Assembly: GCF_001528665.1 (NCBI RefSeq) | Contig: NZ_BBYJ01000006.1 | Coordinates: forward strand, 372,001-436,000 | DNA: 64,000 nt | Direction: 5' to 3' | Source: Microtetraspora malaysiensis | Lineage (GTDB): Bacteria > Actinomycetota > Actinomycetes > Streptosporangiales > Streptosporangiaceae | Part shown: piece by piece, positions 34,032 through 42,904 of the stretch | Layout of the letters: every line of letters begins with the position of its first letter | How positions within the stretch are numbered: position 1 is the first letter of the stretch | The notes under the pieces: generated by a model | What the model saw: the letters and a program-made list of their open reading frames with translations, nothing else | The model's database searches: none | Told to the model about the DNA's origin: nothing | Position numbers and translations under genes: made by a program

Positions 34032-35339
34032 GTGATTTCCCGTATCGATCTGCGCGGTTCCCTGCCCGGTGACCTGCGCGATGTGCTGCCCCGCGCCGAG
34101 CTCGACGTCGAGGCCGCCCTGGCGAAGGTGCGGCCCATATGTGAGGACGTGCGCCATCGTGGCGCGGCAGCCGTACGGGAGCTGACCGCGAGATTCGACG
34201 GCGTCGAGCTGGAGTCCACCCGCGTCCCGGTGGAGGAGCTCGGCCGCGCCCTGGCCACCCTCGACCCGGCGGTGCGCGCCGCCCTGGAAGAGTCGATCAG
34301 GCGGGCCCGCGCGGTCCACCGCGACCAGCGCCGCACCGACACCACCACCCAGGTCGTGCCGGGCGGCACGGTCACCGAGCGGTGGGTCCCGGTGGACCGC
34401 GTCGGCCTGTACGTGCCGGGCGGCCGGGCCGTCTACCCCTCCAGCGTCGTCATGAACGTGGTGCCCGCCCAGGAGGCCGGGGTCGGCTCCCTCGCCGTCA
34501 CCTCGCCCGCCCAGAAGGACTTCGGCGGGCTCCCGCACCCCACGATCCTCGCCGCCTGCGCGCTGCTCGGCGTCGACGAGGTCTACGCCGTCGGCGGCGC
34601 CCAGGCCGTGGCGATGTTCGCCTACGGCACCGAGGAGTGCCCGCCGGCCACCATGGTCACCGGCCCCGGCAACATCTGGGTCGCCGCGGCCAAGCGGCTG
34701 CTCAAGGGCCGCATCGGCATCGACTCCGAGGCCGGCCCCACCGAGATCGCCGTCCTCGCCGACGAGACCGCCGACCCGGTCCACGTCGCCGCCGACCTGA
34801 TCAGCCAGGCCGAGCACGACGTGATCGCCGCGTCGGTGCTCGTCACCACCAGCCTCGAGCTCGCCGACGCGGTCGAGAAGGAGCTGCCCGGCCAGGTCGC
34901 CGCCACCCGCCACTCCGAGCGCATCACCGAGGCGCTCTCCGGCCGCCAGTCCGGCATCGTCCTCGTCTCCTCACTCGACGACGGGCTGCGCGTCGTCGAC
35001 GCGTACGCCGCCGAGCACCTGGAGATCCAGACAGCGGACGCGGCGGCGGTGGCCGCCCGGGTGCGCAACGCCGGAGCGATCTTCGTCGGGCCCTACTCCC
35101 CGGTGTCCCTCGGTGACTACATGGCGGGCTCCAACCACGTGCTGCCCACCGGCGGCTGCGCCTGCCACTCCTCCGGACTGTCCGTGCAGACGTTCCTACG
35201 CGGCATCCACGTCGTCGATTACACCCGGGAGGCGCTGGCCGGCGCGGCGCCGCACGTGTGCGTGCTCGCCGACGCCGAAGACCTGCCCGCGCACGGCGCC
35301 GCCGTACGCGCCCGGTTCGACTGGGGGATCCCCTCGTGA
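34032..35339 (+). CDS. hisD: histidinol dehydrogenase
   Basis: 435 residues. It catalyses the last two NAD-dependent oxidations, histidinol to histidine, using zinc. Motifs: [54 protein letters not shown] with the zinc Gln/His, and [17 protein letters not shown] (34020-34025) stands 6 nt before GTG 34032, so the operon message is probably leaderless and starts here; GTG 34026 is the alternative. First gene of a long his operon on the plus strand, each gene overlapping or closely following the last. Confidence 0.96.
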   Translation: MISRIDLRGSLPGDLRDVLPRAELDVEAALAKVRPICEDVRHRGAAAVRELTARFDGVELESTRVPVEELGRALATLDPAVRAALEESIRRARAVHRDQRRTDTTTQVVPGGTVTERWVPVDRVGLYVPGGRAVYPSSVVMNVVPAQEAGVGSLAVTSPAQKDFGGLPHPTILAACALLGVDEVYAVGGAQAVAMFAYGTEECPPATMVTGPGNIWVAAAKRLLKGRIGIDSEAGPTEIAVLADETADPVHVAADLISQAEHDVIAASVLVTTSLELADAVEKELPGQVAATRHSERITEALSGRQSGIVLVSSLDDGLRVVDAYAAEHLEIQTADAAAVAARVRNAGAIFVGPYSPVSLGDYMAGSNHVLPTGGCACHSSGLSVQTFLRGIHVVDYTREALAGAAPHVCVLADAEDLPAHGAAVRARFDWGIPS

Positions 35340-36454
35340 CGGCCCGGGACGACCAGCGAGAGAACATGACGGCAGCGGTGACGACACTCGACGACCTGCC
35401 CATCCGGGACGATCTGCGGGGCAAGACCGCCTACGGCGCCCCCCAGCTCGACGTGCCGGTCCGGCTCAACACCAACGAGAACCCCTACCCGCCCTCGCCG
35501 GCCCTGGTCGAGGACCTGGCCCGGGCCGTACGGCAGGGCGCGGCGACGCTCAACCGCTACCCCGACCGGGACGCGCTCGACCTGCGCAAGGACCTCGCCG
35601 ACCACCTCGGCCACGGCCTGACCGCCCGGCAGGTGTGGGCGGCCAACGGCTCCAACGAGGTCATCCAGCAGATCCTGCAGGCGTTCGGCGGCCCCGGCCG
35701 CGTCGCGATGGGCTTCGAACCGTCCTACTCCATGCACCCGATCATCGCGGGCGTCACCGCCACCCGGTGGATCGACGGTGCGCGCGAAGAGGACTTCGCG
35801 ATCGACGAGGAGCAGGCCGTCCGCGTGATCGAGGAGCACCGCCCCGATGTGGTGTTTCTCACTTCGCCGAACAACCCCACCGGCACGGCGCTGCCGCTGC
35901 GGGTGATCGAGCGCATCCTCGCCGCCGCGCCCGGCATGGTCGTGGTGGACGAGGCGTACGCCGAGTTCGCCCGCACCGGCACGCCGTCGGCGCTGTCGCT
36001 GCTCCCGGGCAACCCCCGGCTGATCGTCACGCGCACCATGTCCAAGGCGTTCGCCATGGCGGGCACCCGCCTCGGCTACCTCGCCTCCGACCCCGCCGTG
36101 ATCGACGCGCTGCTGCTGGTCCGCCTGCCGTACCACCTGTCCACGCTGACGCAGACCGCGGCCCGGGTCGCGCTCGCGCACCGGACGGAGCTGCTCGGCA
36201 CGGTGGACGCGCTGCGGGCCGAGCGGGACGCGACGGTGGACTGGCTACGGCAACGTGGCCTCTCCGTCGCAGACTCCGACGCCAATTTCGTGCTATTCGG
36301 TAAGTTTCCGGATCGGCACGCCATCTGGGAGGGCGTGCTCGAACGCGGCGTGCTGATCAGGGAGACCGGTCCGGACGGCTGGCTGCGGGTGTCGATCGGG
36401 ACCGGTGAAGAGATGGCGGCCTTCCGGGCCGCGCTGGAAGGGGTCCTCGGATGA
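35336..36454 (+). CDS. hisC: histidinol-phosphate aminotransferase
   Basis: 372 residues, PLP aminotransferase fold type I. It converts imidazole-acetol phosphate to histidinol phosphate. Features: [11 protein letters not shown] at the N-terminus, [21 protein letters not shown], and the PLP Lys in [18 protein letters not shown] 35336 overlaps the hisD stop as GTGA with GGGGGA upstream; ATG 35366 is a possible shorter start. Translationally coupled to hisD and hisB. Confidence 0.95.
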   Translation: MTARDDQRENMTAAVTTLDDLPIRDDLRGKTAYGAPQLDVPVRLNTNENPYPPSPALVEDLARAVRQGAATLNRYPDRDALDLRKDLADHLGHGLTARQVWAANGSNEVIQQILQAFGGPGRVAMGFEPSYSMHPIIAGVTATRWIDGAREEDFAIDEEQAVRVIEEHRPDVVFLTSPNNPTGTALPLRVIERILAAAPGMVVVDEAYAEFARTGTPSALSLLPGNPRLIVTRTMSKAFAMAGTRLGYLASDPAVIDALLLVRLPYHLSTLTQTAARVALAHRTELLGTVDALRAERDATVDWLRQRGLSVADSDANFVLFGKFPDRHAIWEGVLERGVLIRETGPDGWLRVSIGTGEEMAAFRAALEGVLG

Positions 36455-37068
36455 GTGAGGCGCGCGTTGCCGTCGCGAACCGTGTCGGGCGGGTCGAGCG
36501 CGCCACCAAGGAGACGTCCGTGCTGGTCGAGGTCAACCTCGACGGCACCGGCGTCATCGACGTGGCGACCGGGGTCGGGTTCTTCGACCACATGCTGGCG
36601 CAGCTCGGCAAGCACGGGTTGTTCGACCTGACCATCAAGACACAGGGCGACCTGCACATCGACTCCCACCACACGATCGAGGACACCTCGCTCGCGCTGG
36701 GCGCCGCGTTCCGCGAGGCGTTGGGCGACAAGTCGGGCATCCGGCGGTTCGGCACCGCGGCCTGCCCCCTCGACGAGTCGCTCGCCCAGGTCACGGTGGA
36801 CCTGTCCGGCCGGCCGTACCTCGTGCACACCGAGCCCGAGGGCATGGCCCCGATGATCGGCCCCGACTACGACACGACCATGACCCGGCACATCCTGGAG
36901 TCGTTCGTCGCCCAGGCCGCGGTCTGCCTGCACGTGCACGTGCCGTACGGGCGCAACGCGCACCACATCGTGGAGGCGCAGTTCAAGGCTCTCGCCCGCG
37001 CGCTGCGCGAGGCGTCGGAGCGGGACCCGCGCGCGACCGGCGTGCCGAGCACCAAGGGCGTGCTATGA
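36451..37068 (+). CDS. hisB: imidazoleglycerol-phosphate dehydratase
   Basis: 205 residues, monofunctional IGPD without the phosphatase domain found in E. coli HisB. The manganese ligands are in [23 protein letters not shown] and the second repeat [12 protein letters not shown]. The ATG overlaps the hisC stop as ATGA. It dehydrates imidazoleglycerol phosphate to imidazole-acetol phosphate. Confidence 0.96.
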   Translation: MSEARVAVANRVGRVERATKETSVLVEVNLDGTGVIDVATGVGFFDHMLAQLGKHGLFDLTIKTQGDLHIDSHHTIEDTSLALGAAFREALGDKSGIRRFGTAACPLDESLAQVTVDLSGRPYLVHTEPEGMAPMIGPDYDTTMTRHILESFVAQAAVCLHVHVPYGRNAHHIVEAQFKALARALREASERDPRATGVPSTKGVL

Positions 37069-37217
37069 CCTTCGCGTCCGTCGGCATGATCTTCGTGGGG
37101 CTCTTCCTGATCGGCGGGGTCATCTCCGCCGTACGCCAGGGCCTGAAAGGCCTCGCCATAATCACCGGCGCGGCCGCCGCGCTGGCGCTGACCGCGGGAG
37201 TTCTGTGGTGGCAGTAG
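37065..37217 (+). CDS. 50-residue membrane protein inside the his operon
   Basis: Frame: [18 protein letters not shown], a short loop, then a second hydrophobic segment ending in GVLWWQ; two transmembrane helices joined by VRQGLKG. Its ATG overlaps the hisB stop (ATGA) and its end overlaps the hisH start by 13 bases, so it is fully integrated into the translationally coupled operon. No catalytic residues. The function is unknown. The tight coupling and G/C-ending codons argue that it is real. Confidence 0.7.
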   Translation: MTFASVGMIFVGLFLIGGVISAVRQGLKGLAIITGAAAALALTAGVLWWQ

Positions 37218-37846
37218 CGAAGCGGGTCGTCATCCTCGACTACGGCTCGGGCAACCTGCGTTCGGCCGAGCGGGCGTTCGCCCGCGCGGGCGCCGACGTC
37301 ACGGTGACCTCCGACCACGACGCGGCCCTCGAGGCGGACGGCCTGGTCGTCCCGGGGGTCGGCGCGTTCGCCGCCTGCATGGCGGGGCTGAAGAGCGTCC
37401 AGGGCGACCGCGTGGTCGGCCGCCGGCTGGCCGCGGCCCGCCCCGTCCTCGGCATCTGCGTCGGCATGCAGATCCTCTTCGAGAAGGGCGTCGAGCACGG
37501 CGTCCACACCCAGGGCTGCGGCGAGTGGCCCGGCGTCGTCCAGCGCCTGGACGCCCCGGTGCTGCCGCACATGGGCTGGAACACGGTGTCCGCCCCGGAG
37601 GGCAGCGTCCTGTTCCGCGGGCTCGACCCCGAGACCCGGTTCTACTTCGTCCACTCCTACGGGGTGCGCGAGTGGCAGCTCACCCCCGGGCCGGGCTTCC
37701 CCGCCCCGCTGGTCACCTGGGCCGAGCACGGTGTGCCGTTCGTCGCCGCCGTCGAGAACGGGCCGCTCATGGCCACCCAGTTCCACCCCGAGAAGTCCGG
37801 CGACGCCGGAGCCGTCCTTCTCTCCAACTGGCTGAGCACGCTGTGA
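37205..37846 (+). CDS. hisH: imidazole glycerol phosphate synthase, glutamine amidotransferase subunit
   Basis: 213 residues, class I glutamine amidotransferase. The nucleophile Cys lies in [11 protein letters not shown], and the His/Glu pair in TQFHPEKSG. The substrate-channel face includes YGSGNLRS and GVGAFAACM. It supplies ammonia to HisF. GTG 37205 or the adjacent GTG 37208 is the start; both lie inside the end of the small membrane gene. Confidence 0.95.
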   Translation: MVAVAKRVVILDYGSGNLRSAERAFARAGADVTVTSDHDAALEADGLVVPGVGAFAACMAGLKSVQGDRVVGRRLAAARPVLGICVGMQILFEKGVEHGVHTQGCGEWPGVVQRLDAPVLPHMGWNTVSAPEGSVLFRGLDPETRFYFVHSYGVREWQLTPGPGFPAPLVTWAEHGVPFVAAVENGPLMATQFHPEKSGDAGAVLLSNWLSTL

Positions 37847-37898
37847 ACCCGCGGGGTCTCCCCGGCGCGCGCCCCGGACCGCCGCGTCGGGAGGCCGC

Positions 37899-38237
37899 GT
37901 GAGCAAGGAACGCGCCAGGCGCCGGGCGGAGCGCGAGGCCGAGCGGGAGCGCCGCGCGGCCGAACACGCGGCTCGCGAGGCACGGGCGGCCAGGCGGCGG
38001 GAGCTGCGCGGCCGGGTGGTCGCCGTGCTCCCGCGCCGCGTACGCGTGGCCAGGCAGGGTGGACTCCTCGCCCGCAGGCGCCGCGACCAGAACGCCGTGC
38101 TCGTCGTGTTGTGGTTCCTCACGCAGGTCATCGCCTGGCTGTTGCTCGACGGCTGGGCGGCCCGGATCGGCGTGTTCGTCCTGTCGATTCTGCTGATCCC
38201 GGTGCTCGTCACCGTCCTATTTGACCGGAGGTCCTGA
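37899..38237 (+). CDS. small basic membrane protein of unknown function in the his operon
   Basis: 112 residues. The first 60 are extremely Arg/Glu/Ala-rich and predicted helical or coiled (KERARRRAEREAERERRAAE). Two hydrophobic helices follow (NAVLVVLWFLTQVIAWLLL and IGVFVLSILLIPVLVTVLF). GTG 37899 has GGGAGG 5 nt upstream. It lies between hisH and priA, where Streptomyces also carries small hypothetical genes. No function can be assigned; the charged half should face the cytoplasm. Confidence 0.8.
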   Translation: MSKERARRRAEREAERERRAAEHAAREARAARRRELRGRVVAVLPRRVRVARQGGLLARRRRDQNAVLVVLWFLTQVIAWLLLDGWAARIGVFVLSILLIPVLVTVLFDRRS

Positions 38238-38240
38238 CTG

Positions 38241-38966
38241 ATGTCGCTCGTTTTGCTTCCCGCCGTTGACGTCGCCGACGGCCAGGCGGTTCGCCTGGTG
38301 CAGGGAGAGGCGGGGACGGAGACCTCGTACGGCGACCCGCTCGCCGCGGCGCTCGCCTGGCAGGAGGCCGGCGCGGAGTGGATCCATCTGGTGGACCTGG
38401 ACGCCGCCTTCGGCCGCGGCAGCAACCGCGAGCTGCTGGCCTCGGTGGTGGGCGCCCTGGACGTGAACGTCGAGCTGTCCGGCGGAATCCGCGATGACGC
38501 CTCCCTCGCGGCCGCCCTGGCCACCGGCTGCCGCCGGGTCAACATCGGCACCGCCGCTCTGGAGGACCCCGCCTGGTGCGCCAAGATCATCGCCGAGCAC
38601 GGCGACCGGATCGCGGTCGGGCTCGATGTGCGCGGCACCACCCTGGCGGCGCGCGGCTGGACGCAGGAGGGCGGCGACCTGTGGGAGGTGCTCGACCGGC
38701 TGGAGTCGGAGGGCTGCCCGCGCTACGTCGTCACCGACGTGACCAAGGACGGCACGCTGCGCGGCCCCAACGTCGACCTGCTTCGCGAGGTCTGCCGCCG
38801 CACCGAGCGGCCGGTGATCGCCAGCGGCGGCGTGTCGTCGCTGGACGACCTGCGCGTCCTGGCCGGCCTCGTGCCGGACGGCGTCGAGGGCGCCATCGTG
38901 GGCAAGGCGTTGTACGCCCAGGCGTTCACCCTGGAAGAGGCGTTGGCGGCGGTGAGTGCCCGATGA
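38241..38966 (+). CDS. priA: bifunctional phosphoribosyl isomerase A (HisA/TrpF)
   Basis: 241-residue TIM barrel. In actinomycetes PriA isomerises both ProFAR (histidine) and PRA (tryptophan). Catalytic Asp near the N-terminus is in [18 protein letters not shown], and the second Asp in [16 protein letters not shown]. Phosphate-binding loops include [13 protein letters not shown] and ASGGVSS. No separate trpF is visible in the window, consistent with dual function. ATG 38241 follows the small membrane gene by 3 nt with GGAGG upstream. Confidence 0.93.
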   Translation: MSLVLLPAVDVADGQAVRLVQGEAGTETSYGDPLAAALAWQEAGAEWIHLVDLDAAFGRGSNRELLASVVGALDVNVELSGGIRDDASLAAALATGCRRVNIGTAALEDPAWCAKIIAEHGDRIAVGLDVRGTTLAARGWTQEGGDLWEVLDRLESEGCPRYVVTDVTKDGTLRGPNVDLLREVCRRTERPVIASGGVSSLDDLRVLAGLVPDGVEGAIVGKALYAQAFTLEEALAAVSAR

Positions 38967-39379
38967 GCACCAGGATCTTCTCCGGCGGCCCGTGGGAGGA
39001 CCGGTACGGGTACGCCCGCGCGGTCGTCGCCGGCTCGCGCGTGTGGGTGTCCGGATGCACCGCCACCGTGGACGGCGAGGTCCGGCACGTCGGCGACGCC
39101 TACCAGCAGACGCTCACCGCGATCGGCATCGCGCTCGACGCCGTCGGCAAGGCGGGCGGCAGCGTGCAGGACGTCGTCCGTACTCGGATATACCTGGTGA
39201 AGGCGGACGACTTCGACGCCGTCGGCCGGGCGCACGGTGAGGTCTTCGGCGCGGTCCGGCCCGCCTGTACGAGCATCCAGGTGGCCGGGCTCGTGGACCC
39301 CCGGATGCTGGTCGAGATCGAGGTCGAGGCGTACCTGTGCGACGGGACGCGCGAGGATCCGGGAGGTGAGGCTCCGTGA
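38963..39379 (+). CDS. RidA-family (YjgF/YER057c/UK114) protein
   Basis: 138 residues of the RidA fold. It has the conserved [13 protein letters not shown] arginine segment and a C-terminal EIEVEAYL. RidA proteins deaminate reactive enamine/imine intermediates of PLP enzymes. ATG 38963 overlaps the priA stop and its own stop overlaps the hisF start, so it is embedded between priA and hisF. The usual RidA Arg that contacts the carboxylate is approximated by the Arg in VRTRIYL. Confidence 0.88.
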   Translation: MSTRIFSGGPWEDRYGYARAVVAGSRVWVSGCTATVDGEVRHVGDAYQQTLTAIGIALDAVGKAGGSVQDVVRTRIYLVKADDFDAVGRAHGEVFGAVRPACTSIQVAGLVDPRMLVEIEVEAYLCDGTREDPGGEAP

Positions 39380-40146
39380 CGGTGGCGGTACGTGTCATCC
39401 CCTGCCTGGACGTGGACGCCGGGCGGGTGGTCAAGGGCGTCAACTTCGAGAACCTGCGCGACGCCGGTGACCCGGTCGAGCTGGCCCGCCGCTACGACGC
39501 CGAGGGCGCTGACGAGCTGACCTTCCTCGACATCACCGCCTCCTCGGGCGGTCGCGAGACCATGCTCGACGTGGTGCGCCGCACCGCCGAGCAGGTCTTC
39601 ATCCCGCTGACCGTCGGCGGCGGCGTCCGCACGGTCGAGGACGTGGACCGGCTGCTGCGTGCGGGCGCCGACAAGGTGGGGATCAACACCGCCGCCATCG
39701 CCCGGCCCGAGCTGCTGACCGAGGCGTCCCGGCGGTTCGGCGCCCAGTGCATCGTGCTGTCGGTGGACGCCCGCCGCGTCGTGGACGGGCCGCCCACCCC
39801 CTCCGGCTTCGAGGTGACCACGCACGGCGGCCGCCGCGGCACCGGCATCGACGCGGTCGAGTGGGCACGCCGTGGGCAGGAGCTCGGCGTGGGGGAGATC
39901 CTGCTCAACTCCATGGACGGCGACGGCACCAAGGACGGCTACGACCTGGAGATGCTCCGGGCCGTACGCGCCGCGGTCACCGTCCCGGTGATCGCCTCGG
40001 GCGGCGCGGGGAAGCTGGAGCACTTCGCGCCCGCCATCGACGCGGGCGCCGACGCCGTGCTCGCGGCGAGCGTCTTCCACTTCGGCGAGCTGAAGATCGC
40101 CGAAGTGAAGGACGCCCTCCGCGCGGCCGGCCACCCCGTGCGCTGA
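39376..40146 (+). CDS. hisF: imidazole glycerol phosphate synthase, cyclase subunit
   Basis: 256-residue TIM barrel. The catalytic Asp of strand 1 lies in [17 protein letters not shown], the second in [16 protein letters not shown]. Phosphate-binding motifs are TVGGGVRT and IASGGAG. With HisH it closes the imidazole ring and releases AICAR. GTG 39376 overlaps the RidA stop. Last gene of this his block, followed by a strong hairpin. Confidence 0.96.
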   Translation: MTVAVRVIPCLDVDAGRVVKGVNFENLRDAGDPVELARRYDAEGADELTFLDITASSGGRETMLDVVRRTAEQVFIPLTVGGGVRTVEDVDRLLRAGADKVGINTAAIARPELLTEASRRFGAQCIVLSVDARRVVDGPPTPSGFEVTTHGGRRGTGIDAVEWARRGQELGVGEILLNSMDGDGTKDGYDLEMLRAVRAAVTVPVIASGGAGKLEHFAPAIDAGADAVLAASVFHFGELKIAEVKDALRAAGHPVR

Positions 40147-40169
40147 CCTGGGACCCGCCCCTGTTCCCG

Positions 40170-40199
40170 CGACCTCGGCCGGTCAGACGGCCGAGGTCG
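40170..40199. terminator. bidirectional terminator between hisF and the NmrA-like gene
   Basis: Perfect 12-bp stem CGACCTCGGCCG / CGGCCGAGGTCG with a 6-nt loop. The stop codon of the minus-strand gene lies in the loop (40183-40185), so the hairpin encodes that protein's end while terminating both transcripts. Confidence 0.75.
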
Positions 40200-41031
40200 T
40201 GCTCAGGTATTCGGCGAAGTTCATCGGCGGATGGCCGGCGACCTTCTCCACCGTGTCGGTGACCACGTCCAGCTCTCCGGCCGCGATCGCGGCGTACGAC
40301 GTCACCCAGCCCGCCACCTCCCACTCGGGCGCGCCGTAGCGGGCCCGGGAGGCGTACGCCTCCTCGATCGTCTCGGCGTGGTAGCGGGTCGGTTTCCCGG
40401 TGACCCTGGTGATCGTCTCCGCCGCCTCGGCCATCGTCAGCGCCCGCGGCCCGGTCACGTCGTACGTCACGCCGTCGTGGCCGTGCTCGCGCAGGACGAC
40501 GGCGGCCACGTCGGCGATGTCGTCGCGTGCCACCATGCCGGCCCGGCCCTGCCCGGCCGGACCCCGGATGACGCCGTCCTCTCCCACGAAGTACGGCACC
40601 AGATCCATGTACAGGCTGTTGCGCAGGAACGTGAACCTGACGCCGCTCTCCCGGATGTGCTGCTCGGTGTGCCAGTGGTCGCGGGCGAACGTGAAGGTCG
40701 CGTCCGGGGCGGCGCCGAGGAACGACACGTACACGATCCTGGACACGCCCGCGTCGAGCGCGGCGTCGACGGCCGAGGTGTGCAGCGCCACCCGGCCGGC
40801 CGTCTCGGTCGCGGAGACCAGCAAAAGCGTCTGCACCTCGTCGAGCGCGGCCCGCAGCGCGTCCGCGTCCTCGTACGCCGCGGCGACCGCGTGGGCGCCG
40901 GGCAGGTCCGGCGCTCGGGACGTGTCGCGGACGACGAGGCGTTGGTCCACGCCGGCGGCGGCGAGGCGGTGCGCCACGCGCCGTCCGAGCTGACCGGTCG
41001 CCCCGGTCACAGCGATGAGATCAGAGGTCAT
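40183..41031 (-). CDS. NmrA-like NAD(P)-binding short-chain reductase family protein
   Basis: 282 residues. It starts with the Rossmann motif IAVTGATGQLGRRVAHRLAAAG of atypical SDR/NmrA proteins (YtfG/QOR2-like quinone reductases), has no classical YxxxK, and continues with ASRIVYVSFLG-like and LRNSLYMDLVPYF segments typical of this subgroup. It may act as an NADPH:quinone reductase or a redox-sensing regulator. ATG 41031 has no ribosome site; a -10-like GACACT lies 6 nt upstream, so it could be leaderless. Convergent with the his operon. Confidence 0.82.
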   Translation of the reverse strand: MTSDLIAVTGATGQLGRRVAHRLAAAGVDQRLVVRDTSRAPDLPGAHAVAAAYEDADALRAALDEVQTLLLVSATETAGRVALHTSAVDAALDAGVSRIVYVSFLGAAPDATFTFARDHWHTEQHIRESGVRFTFLRNSLYMDLVPYFVGEDGVIRGPAGQGRAGMVARDDIADVAAVVLREHGHDGVTYDVTGPRALTMAEAAETITRVTGKPTRYHAETIEEAYASRARYGAPEWEVAGWVTSYAAIAAGELDVVTDTVEKVAGHPPMNFAEYLSTTSAV

Positions 41032-41396
41032 TCGTCCAGTGTCACACCGCCCGCCGGACGGCCGGCGGGCGGACTCGCGGATCGCGGCCTCCGGCGGGAA
41101 CCTGATCTGCTGGGGGAACCGCGGCGCCCGCCGGCGGGCTGGGCGGCCCGAGGCGGAGGCGCCGTCGCCGAAGGAAACAGCGTCGATGCCGATGAGAGCG
41201 TCGGCGGACGTGGCGCCGCCGACCGCTGAGAGGGCACGACGAAGACGAGAGAGGGCGCGACGAAACACCGTCGCGCACGGGCGGTCCCGCGAGCAGTCGC
41301 CGCGGAATCACCGCCGGTGGAGGCGCCGCCGGAGAAGTCCGGCCGCGCCGTCCCGGCCGCGTCGTCAGGGGCCGGGTGTCACCGTGAGGTCCTGCC
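41032..41396. other. non-coding stretch with a perfect 11-bp hairpin
   Basis: No convincing gene. At 41047-41072 a perfect inverted repeat CCGCCCGCCGG-ACGG-CCGGCGGGCGG lies just upstream of the NmrA-like gene. It may be a terminator for transcripts arriving from the small genes at 41397 and 41661 or a site affecting the reductase. The rest is featureless GC-rich sequence. Confidence 0.5.
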
Positions 41397-41558
41397 TCAC
41401 CGCAGAACTGTCGTGAAGAACGTCGCCAATCGACTCGCTCCCGTATTCACCGTGTCGAACACGCCCTTCACGGCGCCGGCGGCGGCGGCTGGCTGGCTGT
41501 AGAGGTAGAAGACCACGAACGCGATGGCCGCGTACGTAAGAACCTTCTTGACCTGCAT
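41397..41558 (-). CDS. 53-residue membrane protein, paralogue of the one at 41661-41825
   Basis: Begins MQVKKVLTYAAIAFVVFYLY, then SQPAAAAGAVKGVFDTVNTG and a Phe/Thr-rich end. One N-terminal transmembrane helix after a KK pair, and an amphipathic C-terminal helix. AGGAGG is 7 nt upstream of ATG 41558. About 60% of residues match the neighbouring paralogue by eye. Family function unknown; similar short proteins occur across actinomycetes. The gene has its own likely promoter (TATGTT, 41596-41591). Confidence 0.75.
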   Translation of the reverse strand: MQVKKVLTYAAIAFVVFYLYSQPAAAAGAVKGVFDTVNTGASRLATFFTTVLR

Positions 41559-41660
41559 AGGGGGGCCTCCTGCAGTCAGTTTCCCGGCGGAACATACCCA
41601 GCGACGGGAATGATCATAACTAGCTGGGAGGCCAGGAGGCTCTTCCGGGGGGCTAACTCT

Positions 41661-41825
41661 TCAGCCAGAAAACAGAGACGTGAAGAACGCCGACAGCCGC
41701 TCGGCTCCGGTGCCGATGCTGTCGAACACCCCCCGGACCGCGGCGGCGGCCCCCGCGGGCTGGGTGAACAGGTAGAAGGCCACGAAAGCGATCGCGGCGT
41801 AGGTCAGGAGCTTCTTCACGTTCAT
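41661..41825 (-). CDS. 54-residue membrane protein, paralogue of the one at 41397-41558
   Basis: Begins MNVKKLLTYAAIAFVAFYLF, then TQPAGAAAAVRGVFDSIGTG and ends AFFTSLFSG. Same plan as its neighbour: a KK pair, one helix, a small-residue hinge and an amphipathic tail. The start is set by alignment to the paralogue; there is no good ribosome site at ATG 41825, and an AAAGGAGGG lies about 50 nt upstream. Function unknown; tandem duplication and conservation of the sequence argue for a real gene. Confidence 0.72.
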   Translation of the reverse strand: MNVKKLLTYAAIAFVAFYLFTQPAGAAAAVRGVFDSIGTGAERLSAFFTSLFSG

Positions 41826-41988
41826 CAGAGTTACGGCGCGACCCCGGACGGGGCGGGGGAGGAGGCGCCGCCCTCCTTTCTTCTCCGATCGCTGGCCCTC
41901 ATGCTGCCGCATCACGTCGTGACATGTGCGTGTTTCCCGAGGAGTCGCCGGATATCGGAGGAGCGGAGCGGAAAGCCCGGGTCTCAGG

Positions 41989-42624
41989 TCACATGCCGAG
42001 CCGCGCCTCGCGGAGCTGGGTCACGGCGGCGGGGTCGCCCTCGTAGGACACCCGGGCGTGCGCCTGGCGGCCGAAGGCCAGCATCATCAGCTCCTGGGCG
42101 TCGCCGATCGCCACGACGGCCGGTTCGGCCATGCGGCCCGCGGCCTTCTCCCCGTTCGTACGGCGCAGCACCACGCCCACCGGCGACCCGCGGAAGAACA
42201 GCCGGGCCATCGCGCGCAGACGCTGCCACAGCACGTCGTCCAGGCCGGCGGGCAGCTCCCTGGGCTCCCAGTCCGGTTGCGCCCTGCGGACGTCCTCGTG
42301 GTGGACGAACATCTCCACCGTGTTGATCAGCTCGTCGATCCCCGGGATCAGCCCGTACGGCGTCCACTTCGGGGGGCCCTGCCGTACGAGGTCGACCAGC
42401 TCGGGGTAGGAGTGGCGGGCCTTGAGTCGCTCCTGCACGGACGCGGTGTACGGCGCGAGCGCGCCGATCCCGATGCCGGGGAGCGCGTCCGGGCGGCGCT
42501 CGCGCACCACGAGGTGGGCGGCGAGGTCGGCGGTCGTCCAGCCCGCGCAGAGCGTCGGCGCGTCGGGGCCGAGGTCGTCCAGCAGGTCGCAGAGCGCGGC
42601 GCGTTCGGAGCGGGAGTGGGTCAC
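41989..42624 (-). CDS. TIGR03085-family (DinB/maleylpyruvate isomerase-like) protein
   Basis: 211 residues. The N-terminal part has the DinB-like helical bundle with LCAGWTTADLAAHLVVRERRPDALPG and a second His in MFVHHEDVRRAQP, which can form a metal site as in mycothiol-dependent enzymes. TIGR03085 proteins are actinobacterial and their reaction is unknown; mycothiol involvement is an inference from the superfamily. GTG 42624 begins the homologous sequence; upstream frame has no better start. Confidence 0.85.
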   Translation of the reverse strand: MTHSRSERAALCDLLDDLGPDAPTLCAGWTTADLAAHLVVRERRPDALPGIGIGALAPYTASVQERLKARHSYPELVDLVRQGPPKWTPYGLIPGIDELINTVEMFVHHEDVRRAQPDWEPRELPAGLDDVLWQRLRAMARLFFRGSPVGVVLRRTNGEKAAGRMAEPAVVAIGDAQELMMLAFGRQAHARVSYEGDPAAVTQLREARLGM

Positions 42625-42637
42625 GGCCCCGAGCCTA

Positions 42638-42696
42638 ATGCCGCCGGGCGACACGGATCATCCCGCCCCTGATGCCGTCGGATGACACGGATCATC
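42638..42696. repeat. two 25-bp direct repeats, 34-bp period
   Basis: Copies at 42638-42662 and 42672-42696 both run from ATGCCG to GACACGGATCATC and differ at three positions. They lie just upstream of the TIGR03085 gene and before the exporter promoter region. Possibly regulator sites or a local duplication. Confidence 0.6.
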
Positions 42697-42703
42697 GGGC
42701 CGC

Positions 42704-42717
42704 CCGGAATATTCCGG
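42704..42717. promoter_or_regulatory. 14-bp perfect palindrome, candidate operator of the ABC exporter
   Basis: CCGGAATATTCCGG is a perfect palindrome about 190 bp upstream of the exporter start, next to the direct repeats. No regulator gene is adjacent, so the binding protein is unknown. Confidence 0.4.
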
Positions 42718-42904
42718 TTGATCAGGATGATAAGGAGTATCTAGGACCAAATGCCGGGGAAGGTGTCGGTCCGGGGACGGATACGGGGCGCCGCGCGGGC
42801 GGGTAACGTCTCGGATGCCCGTCCGGGAAGACCAGATTCCGAATGGAATCAGCCACAGGGCGCGCAGGTCGTACCGCGCCGCCACGATCGAGAGGACCCA
42901 CCGC

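Noticed and set aside
41015-41416. 133-codon plus-strand frame in the gap after the NmrA-like gene
   Set aside because: Very Arg-rich, no start signal, and covers a perfect hairpin and the end of a better-supported minus-strand gene.
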